Assembly (NCBI RefSeq): GCF_002843175.1
Contig: NZ_PJEO01000052.1
Location: 1 to 64,000, forward strand
Source of the DNA: Confluentibacter flavum
GTDB taxonomy: Bacteria > Bacteroidota > Bacteroidia > Flavobacteriales > Flavobacteriaceae
DNA: 64,000 bases
Direction: 5' to 3'
The position numbers and the translations under genes are program-made. Shown here one piece after another: positions 18,707 to 27,775 of the stretch (the first letter of the stretch is position 1; each line of letters opens with the position of its first letter). The notes under the pieces were generated by a model that worked only from the letters and a program-made list of their open reading frames with translations, was not told the DNA's origin and did not search any database.

Positions 18707-19453
18707 ATGCTCAGTATTTTTTCAAAAAAATATTTTATCAAAGATTTGTTAGAAGGATTCGTCGATATTCATAACCACATACTGCCCGCCATAGATGATG
18801 GTGCTAAAAATACTGAAGAGTCTTTAAATTTGATAAAAAAATTAATGGCTTTAGGCATCAAACAGTTTATACCAACGCCCCATATCATGCAGGATTTTTA
18901 TCCCAATACTTTTGAAACCATTGGAGATGCTTATCAAAAATTATTGGAGGCCTTGCCACGTAAAATACTAAAGGACATCACCATTAATCCAGCAGCAGAA
19001 TATATGCTAGATAACCACTTTGACATTTTATTGGAAACCGAAAGTTTATACCCACTTAAAGGCAAGTATATATTAGTAGAAATGTCTTATTTTCAAGCTC
19101 CCATTAACCTTGAAGACATTCTATATAAATTAAAAACAAAGGGCTACATTCCTGTTTTGGCACATCCGGAGCGTTATTCATTTTATCATAATAAGTTTGA
19201 GTATTATAAAAAATTAAAAAAACTTGGATGCCTTTTTCAACTTAACCTATTGTCATTAGGTAATCATTATGGCAAAAGTGTTGAGAAAGTAGCTCTCAAT
19301 TTGTTAGATGAGCAATTAATTGATTTTGTTGGCAGTGATGTCCATAATGAAAATCACATAAACAAAATAACAGAATTACATGTAAACGAAAGCAGTATTG
19401 GTAAACTTAAAACGATTATCGGAAAAACAAATATTACTTTTACCGTTATTTAG
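18707..19453 (+). CDS. PHP-domain tyrosine-protein phosphatase (CpsB/Wzb-like)
   Basis: About 248 residues, a manganese-dependent PHP-fold phosphatase that dephosphorylates BY-kinases of capsule export. Metal-site motifs are DIHNHILPAIDDGAKN near the N-terminus, TPHIM, LAHPERY and GSDVHNE. ATG 18707 is preferred because the upstream ATG 18656 lies inside a REP-like element. Its stop overlaps the convergent wzc stop by 4 bp, so kinase and phosphatase are tail to tail. Confidence 0.92.
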   Translation: MLSIFSKKYFIKDLLEGFVDIHNHILPAIDDGAKNTEESLNLIKKLMALGIKQFIPTPHIMQDFYPNTFETIGDAYQKLLEALPRKILKDITINPAAEYMLDNHFDILLETESLYPLKGKYILVEMSYFQAPINLEDILYKLKTKGYIPVLAHPERYSFYHNKFEYYKKLKKLGCLFQLNLLSLGNHYGKSVEKVALNLLDEQLIDFVGSDVHNENHINKITELHVNESSIGKLKTIIGKTNITFTVI

Positions 19454-21861
19454 CTTTTTCTGCTGAAAAACCCTTTTTTAACGGGAGCTCCATAATAACC
19501 ATACTTAGCACCATAACCAAAATTGGATTGCTTCACATCATTTACCACCAACATCATACCGTTAAGCTTTTTATCTGCATGTAACTCTTTTGCGTAATTA
19601 AGTATTTGTTTTTCAGTATAATCAGCTCTAGTTACATATATGGTGTGTCCGGCATAGTGGCTTATTAACAAGGTATCGGTAACCAACATCGCAGGGGCTG
19701 TATCAACAATTACCATATCATAATGATTGGAAGCATAATCGAATACTTCTTGAACTCTATCACCCATCAATAACTCAGCTGGGTTTGGTGGTACTTTTCC
19801 TGAAAGTAATATATCTATTTTTATGTCATTAACCGTATACGTATCTATTGTTTGTCCGGCCAAAATCGATTTATCCACTAAAAACTCTGTTAACCCAACT
19901 TTAGCTTTACTTTTTTCCATTTGATTTTTAATGGCTGGATGAATTTGTGGGTTCCTAATATCACCTTCAATCAATAAAACTCTTTTATCAGTATTTGCAA
20001 TAGTCAGTGCCATGTTTAAACTAAACACTGATTTTCCTTCACCATTAATAGTTGAAGTTACAAACATCACATTTTCATACTTTTCTATATTTCTACCCCT
20101 TCTTATATAATCGAAATTCGTTCTTATAATTCTAAAGGATTCAGAAAAAACAGATCTATCATTCTTTTCAATCAATAAGCCTTTACCGCTTTTAGAACTA
20201 TCTTTTATTTTTGGAATTTCACCCAAAATAGAAATGTTTTTTATTTCGCGTTCTAAATCTTCTTTATTATGAATTTTAGTATCTAACAAATTACGAGTAT
20301 AAATGACGCCAAACGGTATGCAAAGACCTATTATAATCGCCGCTAAAAACACAATATTTTTCTTTGGCGAAACGGGCAAGCCCGTGCTATATGCCTCATC
20401 AATAATCCTGGCATTTGGTGACGTAGATGTTAATGATATGGTGGCTTCTTCTCTCTTTTGAAGCAAATAAAGATACAAAGATTCTTTAATGCCTTGTTCA
20501 CGCTCTATATCCCTAGATTCCCTTACTTGACCAGGTACTTGATAAATCTTAGAATTAATAGATGCCGCCCTATTTTGCAAACTATTAATTTGGAAAGAAA
20601 TTGTTTGGGACGAATTAGCCAAACTCTGTATTAAATTTTGTTTTAAGCCAGATAACTGTTGATCTAAATTTACAATAATTGGATTTTTCTCTTTAGTAGA
20701 TCCTTTTAAAAGTGCATTACGTTCTCTTAAAAGATCGTTGTATGTCGACGTCACATTGTTTATGGACTCGTCCGACAAACCAACATTTGACGGGATGGGC
20801 TCATAAGATAATGATTCATCGTCTACATAATTCTTCATATAATTAACAAGGTTTAATTGACTCCTTGCTTTTGAAATTTCCTCTTCTGTTTGGGAACTTG
20901 TATTTAGATATAAAGAAGCTTCCGAAGTTATATCGGTAAGTCTATTGCCTGTTTTAAAATTTTCAATTTTGTCATCTACGTTTGATAGATCCTTGGAAAT
21001 TAAATTGATGCGCTCATTGATAAAGTTTGCCGCATTTAATGATATTTGGTTTTTCTCTGCAATGGAGATTCTATTATACTCTTCAATAAGCGTATTTAGA
21101 ATGTCTTTTGAACGACTTAAAACAACATCGTTGAGCGATAAATCAACAACCTTGGAGAATTCCACGATTTGACTGACTAATATTTCATTTTTATAAAATT
21201 CTGCCAATTGTTTTACTGGAACAATTTTCACATAAATGGTTTGCCCTACTAATTGAGACATGTTATCTACAGTTGGTAAAATAATGATATCACCCATAGG
21301 TGTTGGAATATTTTTACCAAAAGCAGATTTAATACTTACTAGCTCCTTTGCTTCATTCTCAACTTCAAAATCAAAAGCGGTCTCGGACAGTATATTTATG
21401 GAAAAGTTAAATTTAGAATGTTCTACAATCGAATCAGAAACTGTGAAATTGATTTTGATAGGCGATTTTTTATATAACGGTGTTTCGTGTACTCTACCTT
21501 TTGAACTGTATTGAATATTCAAGGATAATTTTCTAACAACAGATTCCAAGATGTGCCTTGAACGCAATGCTTCAATTTCGTCTTCAGTTTTTTTTCCTTC
21601 AGTTTCAGAATAACGTCTTAAATCCTTAAGTAGTTCATTACTAGGGATTGAAGATGTAGCGTCATCTACAAACATTATTTTTGCATATGCACTATATTGT
21701 TCTGGCGTATATCTTAAATAAAGCAGTGCCGCGATAATACATAAAATACAACTTAAAGCAAACCATTTCCAATGCCTAGCATAGCTAAATAATGTTTTCT
21801 TTAAATTAACCTCTTCTGACATAGTATTTTTAGATTGATTTTGTTTACTACTTGAAACCAT
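19450..21861 (-). CDS. wzc: Wzc-type polysaccharide co-polymerase / BY tyrosine autokinase
   Basis: An 803-residue inner-membrane protein. The first membrane helix is at about 33-50 (CILCIIAALLYLRY), after a short cytoplasmic start. A Wzz-like periplasmic domain with long coiled coils follows, then a second helix (IVFLAAIIIGLCIPFGVIY). The cytoplasmic kinase has Walker A STINGEGKS, a Walker A'-like LLIEGDIRNP (Glu where Asp is canonical) and Walker B MVIVDTAP. The C-terminal tyrosine cluster is GYGAKYGYYG. It controls chain length and export of the polymer with the Wza-like lipoprotein 12 bp upstream. Confidence 0.94.
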   Translation of the reverse strand: MVSSSKQNQSKNTMSEEVNLKKTLFSYARHWKWFALSCILCIIAALLYLRYTPEQYSAYAKIMFVDDATSSIPSNELLKDLRRYSETEGKKTEDEIEALRSRHILESVVRKLSLNIQYSSKGRVHETPLYKKSPIKINFTVSDSIVEHSKFNFSINILSETAFDFEVENEAKELVSIKSAFGKNIPTPMGDIIILPTVDNMSQLVGQTIYVKIVPVKQLAEFYKNEILVSQIVEFSKVVDLSLNDVVLSRSKDILNTLIEEYNRISIAEKNQISLNAANFINERINLISKDLSNVDDKIENFKTGNRLTDITSEASLYLNTSSQTEEEISKARSQLNLVNYMKNYVDDESLSYEPIPSNVGLSDESINNVTSTYNDLLRERNALLKGSTKEKNPIIVNLDQQLSGLKQNLIQSLANSSQTISFQINSLQNRAASINSKIYQVPGQVRESRDIEREQGIKESLYLYLLQKREEATISLTSTSPNARIIDEAYSTGLPVSPKKNIVFLAAIIIGLCIPFGVIYTRNLLDTKIHNKEDLEREIKNISILGEIPKIKDSSKSGKGLLIEKNDRSVFSESFRIIRTNFDYIRRGRNIEKYENVMFVTSTINGEGKSVFSLNMALTIANTDKRVLLIEGDIRNPQIHPAIKNQMEKSKAKVGLTEFLVDKSILAGQTIDTYTVNDIKIDILLSGKVPPNPAELLMGDRVQEVFDYASNHYDMVIVDTAPAMLVTDTLLISHYAGHTIYVTRADYTEKQILNYAKELHADKKLNGMMLVVNDVKQSNFGYGAKYGYYGAPVKKGFFSRKS

Positions 21862-21873
21862 ATGATAAAATTT

Positions 21874-22653
21874 TTAACGACGGGTTAATAGTATAACGGT
21901 CGATGTAATAAGAATGGATGCAATTGATATGGCTACGGATACCCTTGTATCGAATGATGAAGCGCTAATGGCCGACTGGTTAGGCTCAATGTATACCACA
22001 TCATTTTGAGTTAAGAAATATACTGGCGAATTAAAGGCTTCCTTAGTTGTTAAATCAATTCTCGTATAGGTTTTTGTACCATTAAAATCCCTGATTACCA
22101 TGACATTGTCCCGTCTGCCTTTAATGGTTAAATCACCCGCCAGTCCAATTGCTTCAAGAATGCTGCTTCGTTCTCCTGATACCGCGTATGTACCTGGTTT
22201 ACCTACTTCACCTAAAATAGTGACCCTAAAATTAAGGATTCTAATATTAATGATGGGATCGCTAAGGTAGTCGTTCAGTTTTTCTTTGAATAATTGCTTA
22301 GCCTCTTCTACAGTTAAACCCAATAATTTAATTTTTCCTAACACAGGATAATCTATATTCCCTTCATTGTCTATTAAATAATCGAGCTCTTCCACTCTTC
22401 CGTTTTCACTGCCCGCATTTTTAATTAAATTAAATGGCCTCACTGCTTCTAAATTAAATGTAGAAACATTAATGGAAACGATATCATTTATTTTAAATCT
22501 AGAAGCGAATGTGTCGGTATTAACGATTGTTTCAAAATCTTTGGCATTTTGAAAATAAACAACTTCTTTTTTGGATGCACAAGACGTTAAAAATAACGCC
22601 AAAACAATAATTGTACAAGCGCGCAACGTTTTTAATGAATTTAAAATTCTCAT
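21874..22653 (-). CDS. wza: Wza-type polysaccharide export lipoprotein
   Basis: About 259 residues. A signal peptide with lipobox (FLTSC) is followed by the Poly_export domain (RFKINDIVSINVSTF) and an SLBB domain (VTILGEVGKPGTYAVSG). A C-terminal hydrophobic segment follows (VAISIASILITSTVILL). ATG 22653 puts the lipobox at the proper distance; an upstream in-frame ATG (22785) would lie inside the preceding gene and bury the signal. It forms the outer-membrane channel part of the Wzx/Wzy export path, with wzc directly downstream. Confidence 0.92.
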   Translation of the reverse strand: MRILNSLKTLRACTIIVLALFLTSCASKKEVVYFQNAKDFETIVNTDTFASRFKINDIVSINVSTFNLEAVRPFNLIKNAGSENGRVEELDYLIDNEGNIDYPVLGKIKLLGLTVEEAKQLFKEKLNDYLSDPIINIRILNFRVTILGEVGKPGTYAVSGERSSILEAIGLAGDLTIKGRRDNVMVIRDFNGTKTYTRIDLTTKEAFNSPVYFLTQNDVVYIEPNQSAISASSFDTRVSVAISIASILITSTVILLTRR

Positions 22654-22693
22654 TCTTAAGATTATTTGGGGAAAGTAATAAAAATTAAAGATA

Positions 22694-24637
22694 TTATGAT
22701 AAGTTTCTAAAAGGTTTCTTTGGTTGGTCTTCCGAAAGGCCTTTGGCTTTTTTATAAATTTGAACTCTTTTGTCAAATCGTTCATAATCAGAGTTATTTG
22801 ATTTATATTCCGGTATCAAATCTTTCATTTTCATTACTATATTGTTATTTTGAAAGCGATTGGTAATACATAACGCTTCTATTTGAGATTTAATACTATT
22901 ATAGTCAAGTTCCCTAGTCTTACTAATTAATATCTTTTTATGATAGGTCGCCAAGGTATTTTCTCCGTTCGCCAAAAGTTCCTCATATAGCTTTTCTCCA
23001 GGGCGTAACCCTGTAACTTTAATCTCCATTTCTTCAGGATATTTAAACCCAGATAATTTAATCATATTCTTAGCGAGGTCATAAATCTTAACAGAATCAC
23101 CCATATCAAAAATAAATATTTCACCACCTTTACCCATGGTTCCAGCTTCTAGAACCAACTGGGATGCTTCTGGAATCGTCATGAAATATCTAGTAATATC
23201 TTTGTGTGTTAATGTTATTGGACCACCTTTTTCTATCTGTTTTTTAAATAACGGAATAACAGAACCATTCGAGCCTAAAACATTGCCAAACCTTGTAATG
23301 ATAAATTTTGTATGACTTTCTTTCTGTAAACAACTAATATACATTTCAGCTATTCTTTTTGTAGCCCCCATAACACTTGTTGGATTTACAGCTTTGTCTG
23401 TTGATATAAAAACAAATTTCTTAACATTATAGCGCGATGCAGTATCTGCTAAAAGTTTGGTGCCATGAATATTAATTTTGATGGATTCATATGGAGAATC
23501 TTCCATTAATGGCACATGTTTATATGCAGCCGCATGAAAAACCATTGTAGGCTTATAATTTTGAAAAATACCGTCCAGTCTCAAGCCATCTCTGATGTCT
23601 GCAACGATGGATATAAAGTTAAATTTATTGTTTTGTTTTAATTCTTGTTGCAAATCATATAATGGAGACTCAGCTTGGTCTACCAATATTAATTGATTCA
23701 CATCAAAGGAAGACAATTGTTTAACAAGCTCACCACCTATAGAGCCAGCCGCCCCAGTTATTAATATGGTTTCACCCTTAAATTCATTAATAAGGTTTGG
23801 ATTATCAATTTGTATGGGGTCACGTCCTAAAAGATCCTCAATTTGGACCTGCCTTATTTGTCCGATATTTAATTCCCCATTAATCCATTTTTCAATAGGC
23901 GGTACTTTATTAATTTTAACATTTAAAGCCACCAGACTCATTAATTTATCTTTTATAATATTTTCAGAGGTCACAATTATTTCATTAATATGATGAGCAT
24001 CTATATACCGCTGATTTATTTTACTCTTATGTAAAATAGAAATGCCATTGATCGACTTTCCATTCTTACTAAAATTATCATCTATAAAGCCAACAACATT
24101 AAGCCTTTCTTTAACATTGTTTATCAAGGCATTATAAGTAATAATACCAGCATCACCTGCTCCATAAATAAGAATATTTTTTGATGCCACAAACCTACAT
24201 TTCACATGATTATAGCCCAACTTGAAAAGGAGTCTACTTAAACTTAAAAAAACAAAACTGAAAAAGGCATGAATCACGATGATAGAAAGCGGTATGGTAA
24301 ACCCTGGGACGATGCTTGTGAATCTATTTATTAGTACAAATAAAATACAAATCACTGTAATAAGGGAAACTGATCTAAAAAGATTTATGATGTCTGTAAA
24401 ACCTGTATGTCTTATAACACTTTTAAAAGAACCAATAGCCAAAAAACTTATGGCAGATACCACCAAGAGAAAAGGTATTTGTAATAAAAACTGGTTTAAA
24501 TCAAAATTTAAAGTAAAATTAAACCTAATGAAATAGGCCAAAAAGAAACTTACTAAAATGATTGATAAATCGATACCAAAAACAAGCCATTTGGAAGCGT
24601 ATTTTTGTGAATAGTAGGAAAAGTAATTATTTATCAT
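22694..24637 (-). CDS. membrane-bound nucleotide-sugar 4,6-dehydratase (PglF/CapD/WbpM-like)
   Basis: 647 residues. The first about 150 contain four membrane helices. A CoA-binding/Rossmann module follows (NILIYGAGDAGIITYNAL). The SDR dehydratase domain begins at about 290 (ILITGAAGSIGGELVKQL), with AAYKHVPLMED and STDKAVNPTSVMGATKR. Likely reaction: UDP-GlcNAc to UDP-4-keto-6-deoxy-GlcNAc. It overlaps the aminotransferase gene by 4 bp, so the pair would give UDP-4-amino-4,6-dideoxy-GlcNAc. No PglD-type acetyltransferase lies next to it. Confidence 0.92.
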   Translation of the reverse strand: MINNYFSYYSQKYASKWLVFGIDLSIILVSFFLAYFIRFNFTLNFDLNQFLLQIPFLLVVSAISFLAIGSFKSVIRHTGFTDIINLFRSVSLITVICILFVLINRFTSIVPGFTIPLSIIVIHAFFSFVFLSLSRLLFKLGYNHVKCRFVASKNILIYGAGDAGIITYNALINNVKERLNVVGFIDDNFSKNGKSINGISILHKSKINQRYIDAHHINEIIVTSENIIKDKLMSLVALNVKINKVPPIEKWINGELNIGQIRQVQIEDLLGRDPIQIDNPNLINEFKGETILITGAAGSIGGELVKQLSSFDVNQLILVDQAESPLYDLQQELKQNNKFNFISIVADIRDGLRLDGIFQNYKPTMVFHAAAYKHVPLMEDSPYESIKINIHGTKLLADTASRYNVKKFVFISTDKAVNPTSVMGATKRIAEMYISCLQKESHTKFIITRFGNVLGSNGSVIPLFKKQIEKGGPITLTHKDITRYFMTIPEASQLVLEAGTMGKGGEIFIFDMGDSVKIYDLAKNMIKLSGFKYPEEMEIKVTGLRPGEKLYEELLANGENTLATYHKKILISKTRELDYNSIKSQIEALCITNRFQNNNIVMKMKDLIPEYKSNNSDYERFDKRVQIYKKAKGLSEDQPKKPFRNLS

Positions 24638-25764
24638 AGGTCGAGGGTTTTTGTAACGGTATTTAAAATTCTATATAAATCTTCTTGTGTTAAATTAGAA
24701 CCACTTGGTAAACATAGCCCTTTGTCAAAAAGTGTTTCAGAAGTGCCATCCGTAAAATGTAAGCAATCTTTAAAAATGGGTTGCATATTCATGGGTTTCC
24801 ATAAGGGTCTCGACTCAATATCGTCAAGTTGTAATTCCAACCTTATCTGTTCCCTTAATTTAAATGAATCCGTTATTATACAGGTAATCCATCTATTTGA
24901 AAAGCATCCTTCTGGTTCTTCCAAAAATGATATGGAATCGTATGTTGATAAATGCTTTTTATAAAAATCGAAATTTTGTCTTCTTGCCGCTACCCTTTTA
25001 TCAAGCACTTCCATTTGTCCACGGCCAATACCCGCTAACACATTGCTCATTCTATAGTTATATCCAATAGATGAGTGCTCGTAATGGGGAGCATGATCTC
25101 TAGCTTGTGTCGATAAAAACACAGCTTTGGTTTTTAGCGCTTCAGTACGGGCAATTAAAGCCCCGCCACCGGACGTTGTAATTATTTTATTTCCATTAAA
25201 CGATAGGATTCCAATATCAGATAATGCGCCACAAGGCTTACCATAATAGTTGCTCCCTAGAGCTTCAGCACTATCTTCAATTACGGGAATATCATATTTT
25301 TTTGCAATAGCGTTTATCTCGTCCACTTTATATGGCATGCCATATAAATGAACTGCTATAATGGCTTTTGGTTTTTTATATTTTTCTATGCGATCCCTAA
25401 TCGCAATCTCCAATAATTCTGGAGATATGTTCCAAGTGTCTGGCTCGCTGTCAATAAATACAGGCGTAGCACCAAGGTACACAATGGGGTTTGCCGATGC
25501 AGAAAATGTAAAACTTTGGCATAAAACTTCATCGCCTTTAGAAACGTTTAATAATTGCAGGGCTAAATGTATGGCAGCCGTTCCTGAACTTAATACGGCA
25601 ACATGCGTATGGTCTCCTAAATAATCTTGGATATCTTTTTCAAAACCATCTACATTGGGACCCAAAGGGGCTATCCAATTCGTATCAAAGGCAGCATTAA
25701 CAAATTTTTGCTCAGAACCGCCCATGTGAGGTGATGATAAATATATTTTAGTCTTAGTCAACAT
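24634..25764 (-). CDS. DegT/DnrJ/EryC1 aminotransferase (PglE-like)
   Basis: A 376-residue fold-type I PLP enzyme. SSGTAAIHLAL is the phosphate-binding loop, VIEDSAEALG the Asp that holds the pyridine nitrogen, and SFNGNKIITTSGGG carries the Schiff-base lysine (K193). It begins YLSSPHMGGSEQKFV, as PglE-type enzymes do. Predicted to transfer an amino group to C4 of the keto sugar made by the overlapping downstream dehydratase. Immediately upstream lies the decayed glycosyltransferase island. Confidence 0.93.
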   Translation of the reverse strand: MLTKTKIYLSSPHMGGSEQKFVNAAFDTNWIAPLGPNVDGFEKDIQDYLGDHTHVAVLSSGTAAIHLALQLLNVSKGDEVLCQSFTFSASANPIVYLGATPVFIDSEPDTWNISPELLEIAIRDRIEKYKKPKAIIAVHLYGMPYKVDEINAIAKKYDIPVIEDSAEALGSNYYGKPCGALSDIGILSFNGNKIITTSGGGALIARTEALKTKAVFLSTQARDHAPHYEHSSIGYNYRMSNVLAGIGRGQMEVLDKRVAARRQNFDFYKKHLSTYDSISFLEEPEGCFSNRWITCIITDSFKLREQIRLELQLDDIESRPLWKPMNMQPIFKDCLHFTDGTSETLFDKGLCLPSGSNLTQEDLYRILNTVTKTLDL

Positions 25765-26361
25765 TTATTTAATATTAAACCTCTTTAAATTTATGACATA
25801 ATAAGGCACCCACAGTAAATTAATTACCCTGTCTTTTAAAACAAAAATTCGTTCTGCTTGTACTCTCTCTTATGTGTATGTAAAACAAAATCAATATATT
25901 ATTATTATTATTAGCTTAATTAGTCCGTTGTTAAATGTTATATCTTCTATCTGTTATTGGGAATTAGATAAAAATAGAGAGTTTTATATGTAACACTTAA
26001 TACAGTTAAATTAATGTTGCTATTAATCAATTCAATTTTGTATTAGCTGAGACAAATTTAAGGATACTTTTCATGTAAACAGAGAAGTTTTTTGTTATTT
26101 CGTTTAAAGCATATTTATATTCGGCTAAATACAATTGATCATTTTATCTTATTGAGTTTAACCGTTTTTTTTACACCTAGAAGGTAAGACATAGTAAAAT
26201 AAACACAAACAGCTTTAAAACAAGTGTCGGGAGAAATTAGATTGTGCTTTACACAAGATAAAAAATACAATTTGAAGCTTGTTTTTCAAGATTTTAAAAT
26301 AATAAAGAATACTTCAATAAAGTATTTTAATTTTAAATTAAAAAAAATATCAACACTCAAC
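25765..26361 (-). other. decayed intergenic DNA upstream of the aminotransferase
   Basis: No intact gene. Minus-strand reading shows two short coding-like runs: a 32-codon one ending in a TAA directly abutting the aminotransferase ATG (contains VLKDRVINLLWVPYYVINLK), and a 38-codon one near 26060-26180 (contains LAEYKYALNEITKNFSVYMK). They look like remnants of one or two lost genes, but I cannot assign families. The rest is AT-rich DNA with stops in all frames. Confidence 0.45.
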
Positions 26362-27414
26362 TTATTTCAAACTTAGCTCTTTATAAAAATTGAAATATTC
26401 TTTAGTCATTTTAATCATATCAAATTTTTTGGCTCTTACCATACATTTGCCCACTATTTCCGAATTATAATATTTATCATCAATAAGTTTTAAATTTAAT
26501 TCAGCCAATTGATTTTCATTATTGTCTTCAAAAAGCAACCCAGCACCCTCAACAACTTCTGTGAGCCCTGGCACATCAGATGCGATAAAGGGGTTACCCG
26601 ATGCCAAGCCTTCTACACTGGACAGTGATAGCCCTTCAAAATGAAGAAAGCACTACAACATCAACAGATTTAAATAATTTTGTTACTTCCTTTCTAATTC
26701 CATAAAAGTGGACTCTATCATCTAACCCTAATTCTTTGGTCTTGTTAATATAAGGTGATTTTAGTTCACCATCTCCAACCAAAAGTAAAGAATAATTTTC
26801 TGGTAGGGATTTTAGACTTTTTATTAACGTTAATTGATTTTTTTGAGTTGTAAAACTGGGTACTTGTATAATGAGTTTGTCTTAGTCAGCAAAATGAAGT
26901 TCTTTTTTTTGAGTATGGAACCGCTTCATAAATTTCCTTTAAATCTATCCCATTATAAATTTTAACAATGTTATTAAAACCTTTCCCAAGGTGGTTTCTC
27001 AAATTAATATCGACAGCATCAGAGATACTAACTATTTTATGGAATCTGCTATAAGTAATTTTATCAAAAACTTTAAATAAACTAATTTATAATTTCTTTT
27101 CCCAACTCTAAGGACGTCCGCAAAAGCCACCCAATACAGTGTGGGGAATAAATGCACATGAACTATATCGTAATTGTTAAGGAATTTATATATTTTAAAT
27201 ACATTAAGTGGGTTGTAAACATTTGTCTAGTTGCCAAGAGAGAAAACGTTTACTTGAGGGTATGGTTCAAGTTTGTCTAAAAAAGGTAAAGTGACCCTCT
27301 TAACACAAGAATATCTACATATATGCCCATTTTTCTATATTCAACAACAGCATTCATAAATAGCTTTTCAGCACCTCTAGCTAAAAGCGAAGTAATTATT
27401 TGTAATACTTTCAA
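26362..27414 (-). pseudogene. broken GT4 glycosyltransferase
   Basis: Stitching frames gives a nearly complete GT4 enzyme. The start is like KVLQIITSL (TTG at 27414). Then come ARGAEKLFMNAVVEYRKMG, YDIVHVHLFPTLYWVAFAD, KIVSISDAVDINLRNHLGKG, LLLVGDGELKSPYINKTKEL and VDVVVLSS, then EGLSLSSVEGLASGNPFIAS to the stop at 26362. Lesions: an amber codon at 27227-27229; a frameshift plus apparent small deletion near 27070-27100; a stop/frameshift near 26882-26900; and a frameshift near 26640. With this many lesions and intact neighbours, it is a genuine pseudogene and not one sequencing error. Only the last 81 codons remain open. Confidence 0.85.
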
Positions 27415-27486
27415 TTGAAATTATTTTTGATTAATTCTATAAATAAATTCTCATAATCTTTAAGAATTTTTTCTTTATTGTATTTT
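27411..27486 (-). pseudogene. C-terminal remnant of a second glycosyltransferase
   Basis: The minus strand reads KEKILKDYENLFIELIKNNF then stop (TGA 27411-27413). This resembles the C-terminus of the intact GT4 at 40125-41210 (KEKILQKYEDLFLEIL). The TGA sits within ATTGAAAG, which would be a normal ATGA overlap with the next gene if one T were removed, so the two were probably once coupled. Further upstream only a frame-shifted GVPVLTF (near 27560) is recognisable. The rest of 27487-27775 has no gene, apart from a 35-codon plus-strand run at 27609-27716. Confidence 0.5.
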
Positions 27487-27687
27487 TTTAATTATTGGAG
27501 CATTAACATATTCTGTCTTCCCTTTTGTAACAGAGCCTCAAAAAGTCAAAACAGGGACTCCAACCATATAGCTTTAATTTATTGGTCAAAAATAATGAAG
27601 TTAGTATTATGAATGATTACAATGTTAAAACACAACATGCATACTTCGTATATTACTTATATGATAATAGTAGTGATTTTAAATTAA

Positions 27688-27725
27688 AAAAGACCTTCGA
27701 TAAAATCATTATTTAAAGGTCTTTT
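27688..27725 (-). terminator. hairpin terminator after the lyase gene
   Basis: AAAAGACCTT at 27688-27697 pairs with AAGGTCTTTT at 27716-27725, 50 bp after the lyase stop. On the minus strand it ends in a T run. The loop of 18 nt is larger than usual. Confidence 0.5.
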
Positions 27726-27775
27726 CAAGTTGGTTCAAGTAAAAATATTTTAATTACCGAACTAAATTTATCTAA

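Noticed and set aside
22654-22785. Extended N-terminus of the Wza-type lipoprotein (start at 22785)
   Set aside because: It overlaps the PglF-like gene and would bury the lipoprotein signal 44 residues in.
27609-27716. 35-codon plus-strand frame with HAYFVYYLYDN
   Set aside because: It runs into the lyase terminator hairpin and has no supporting start context; perhaps a relic, but not callable.
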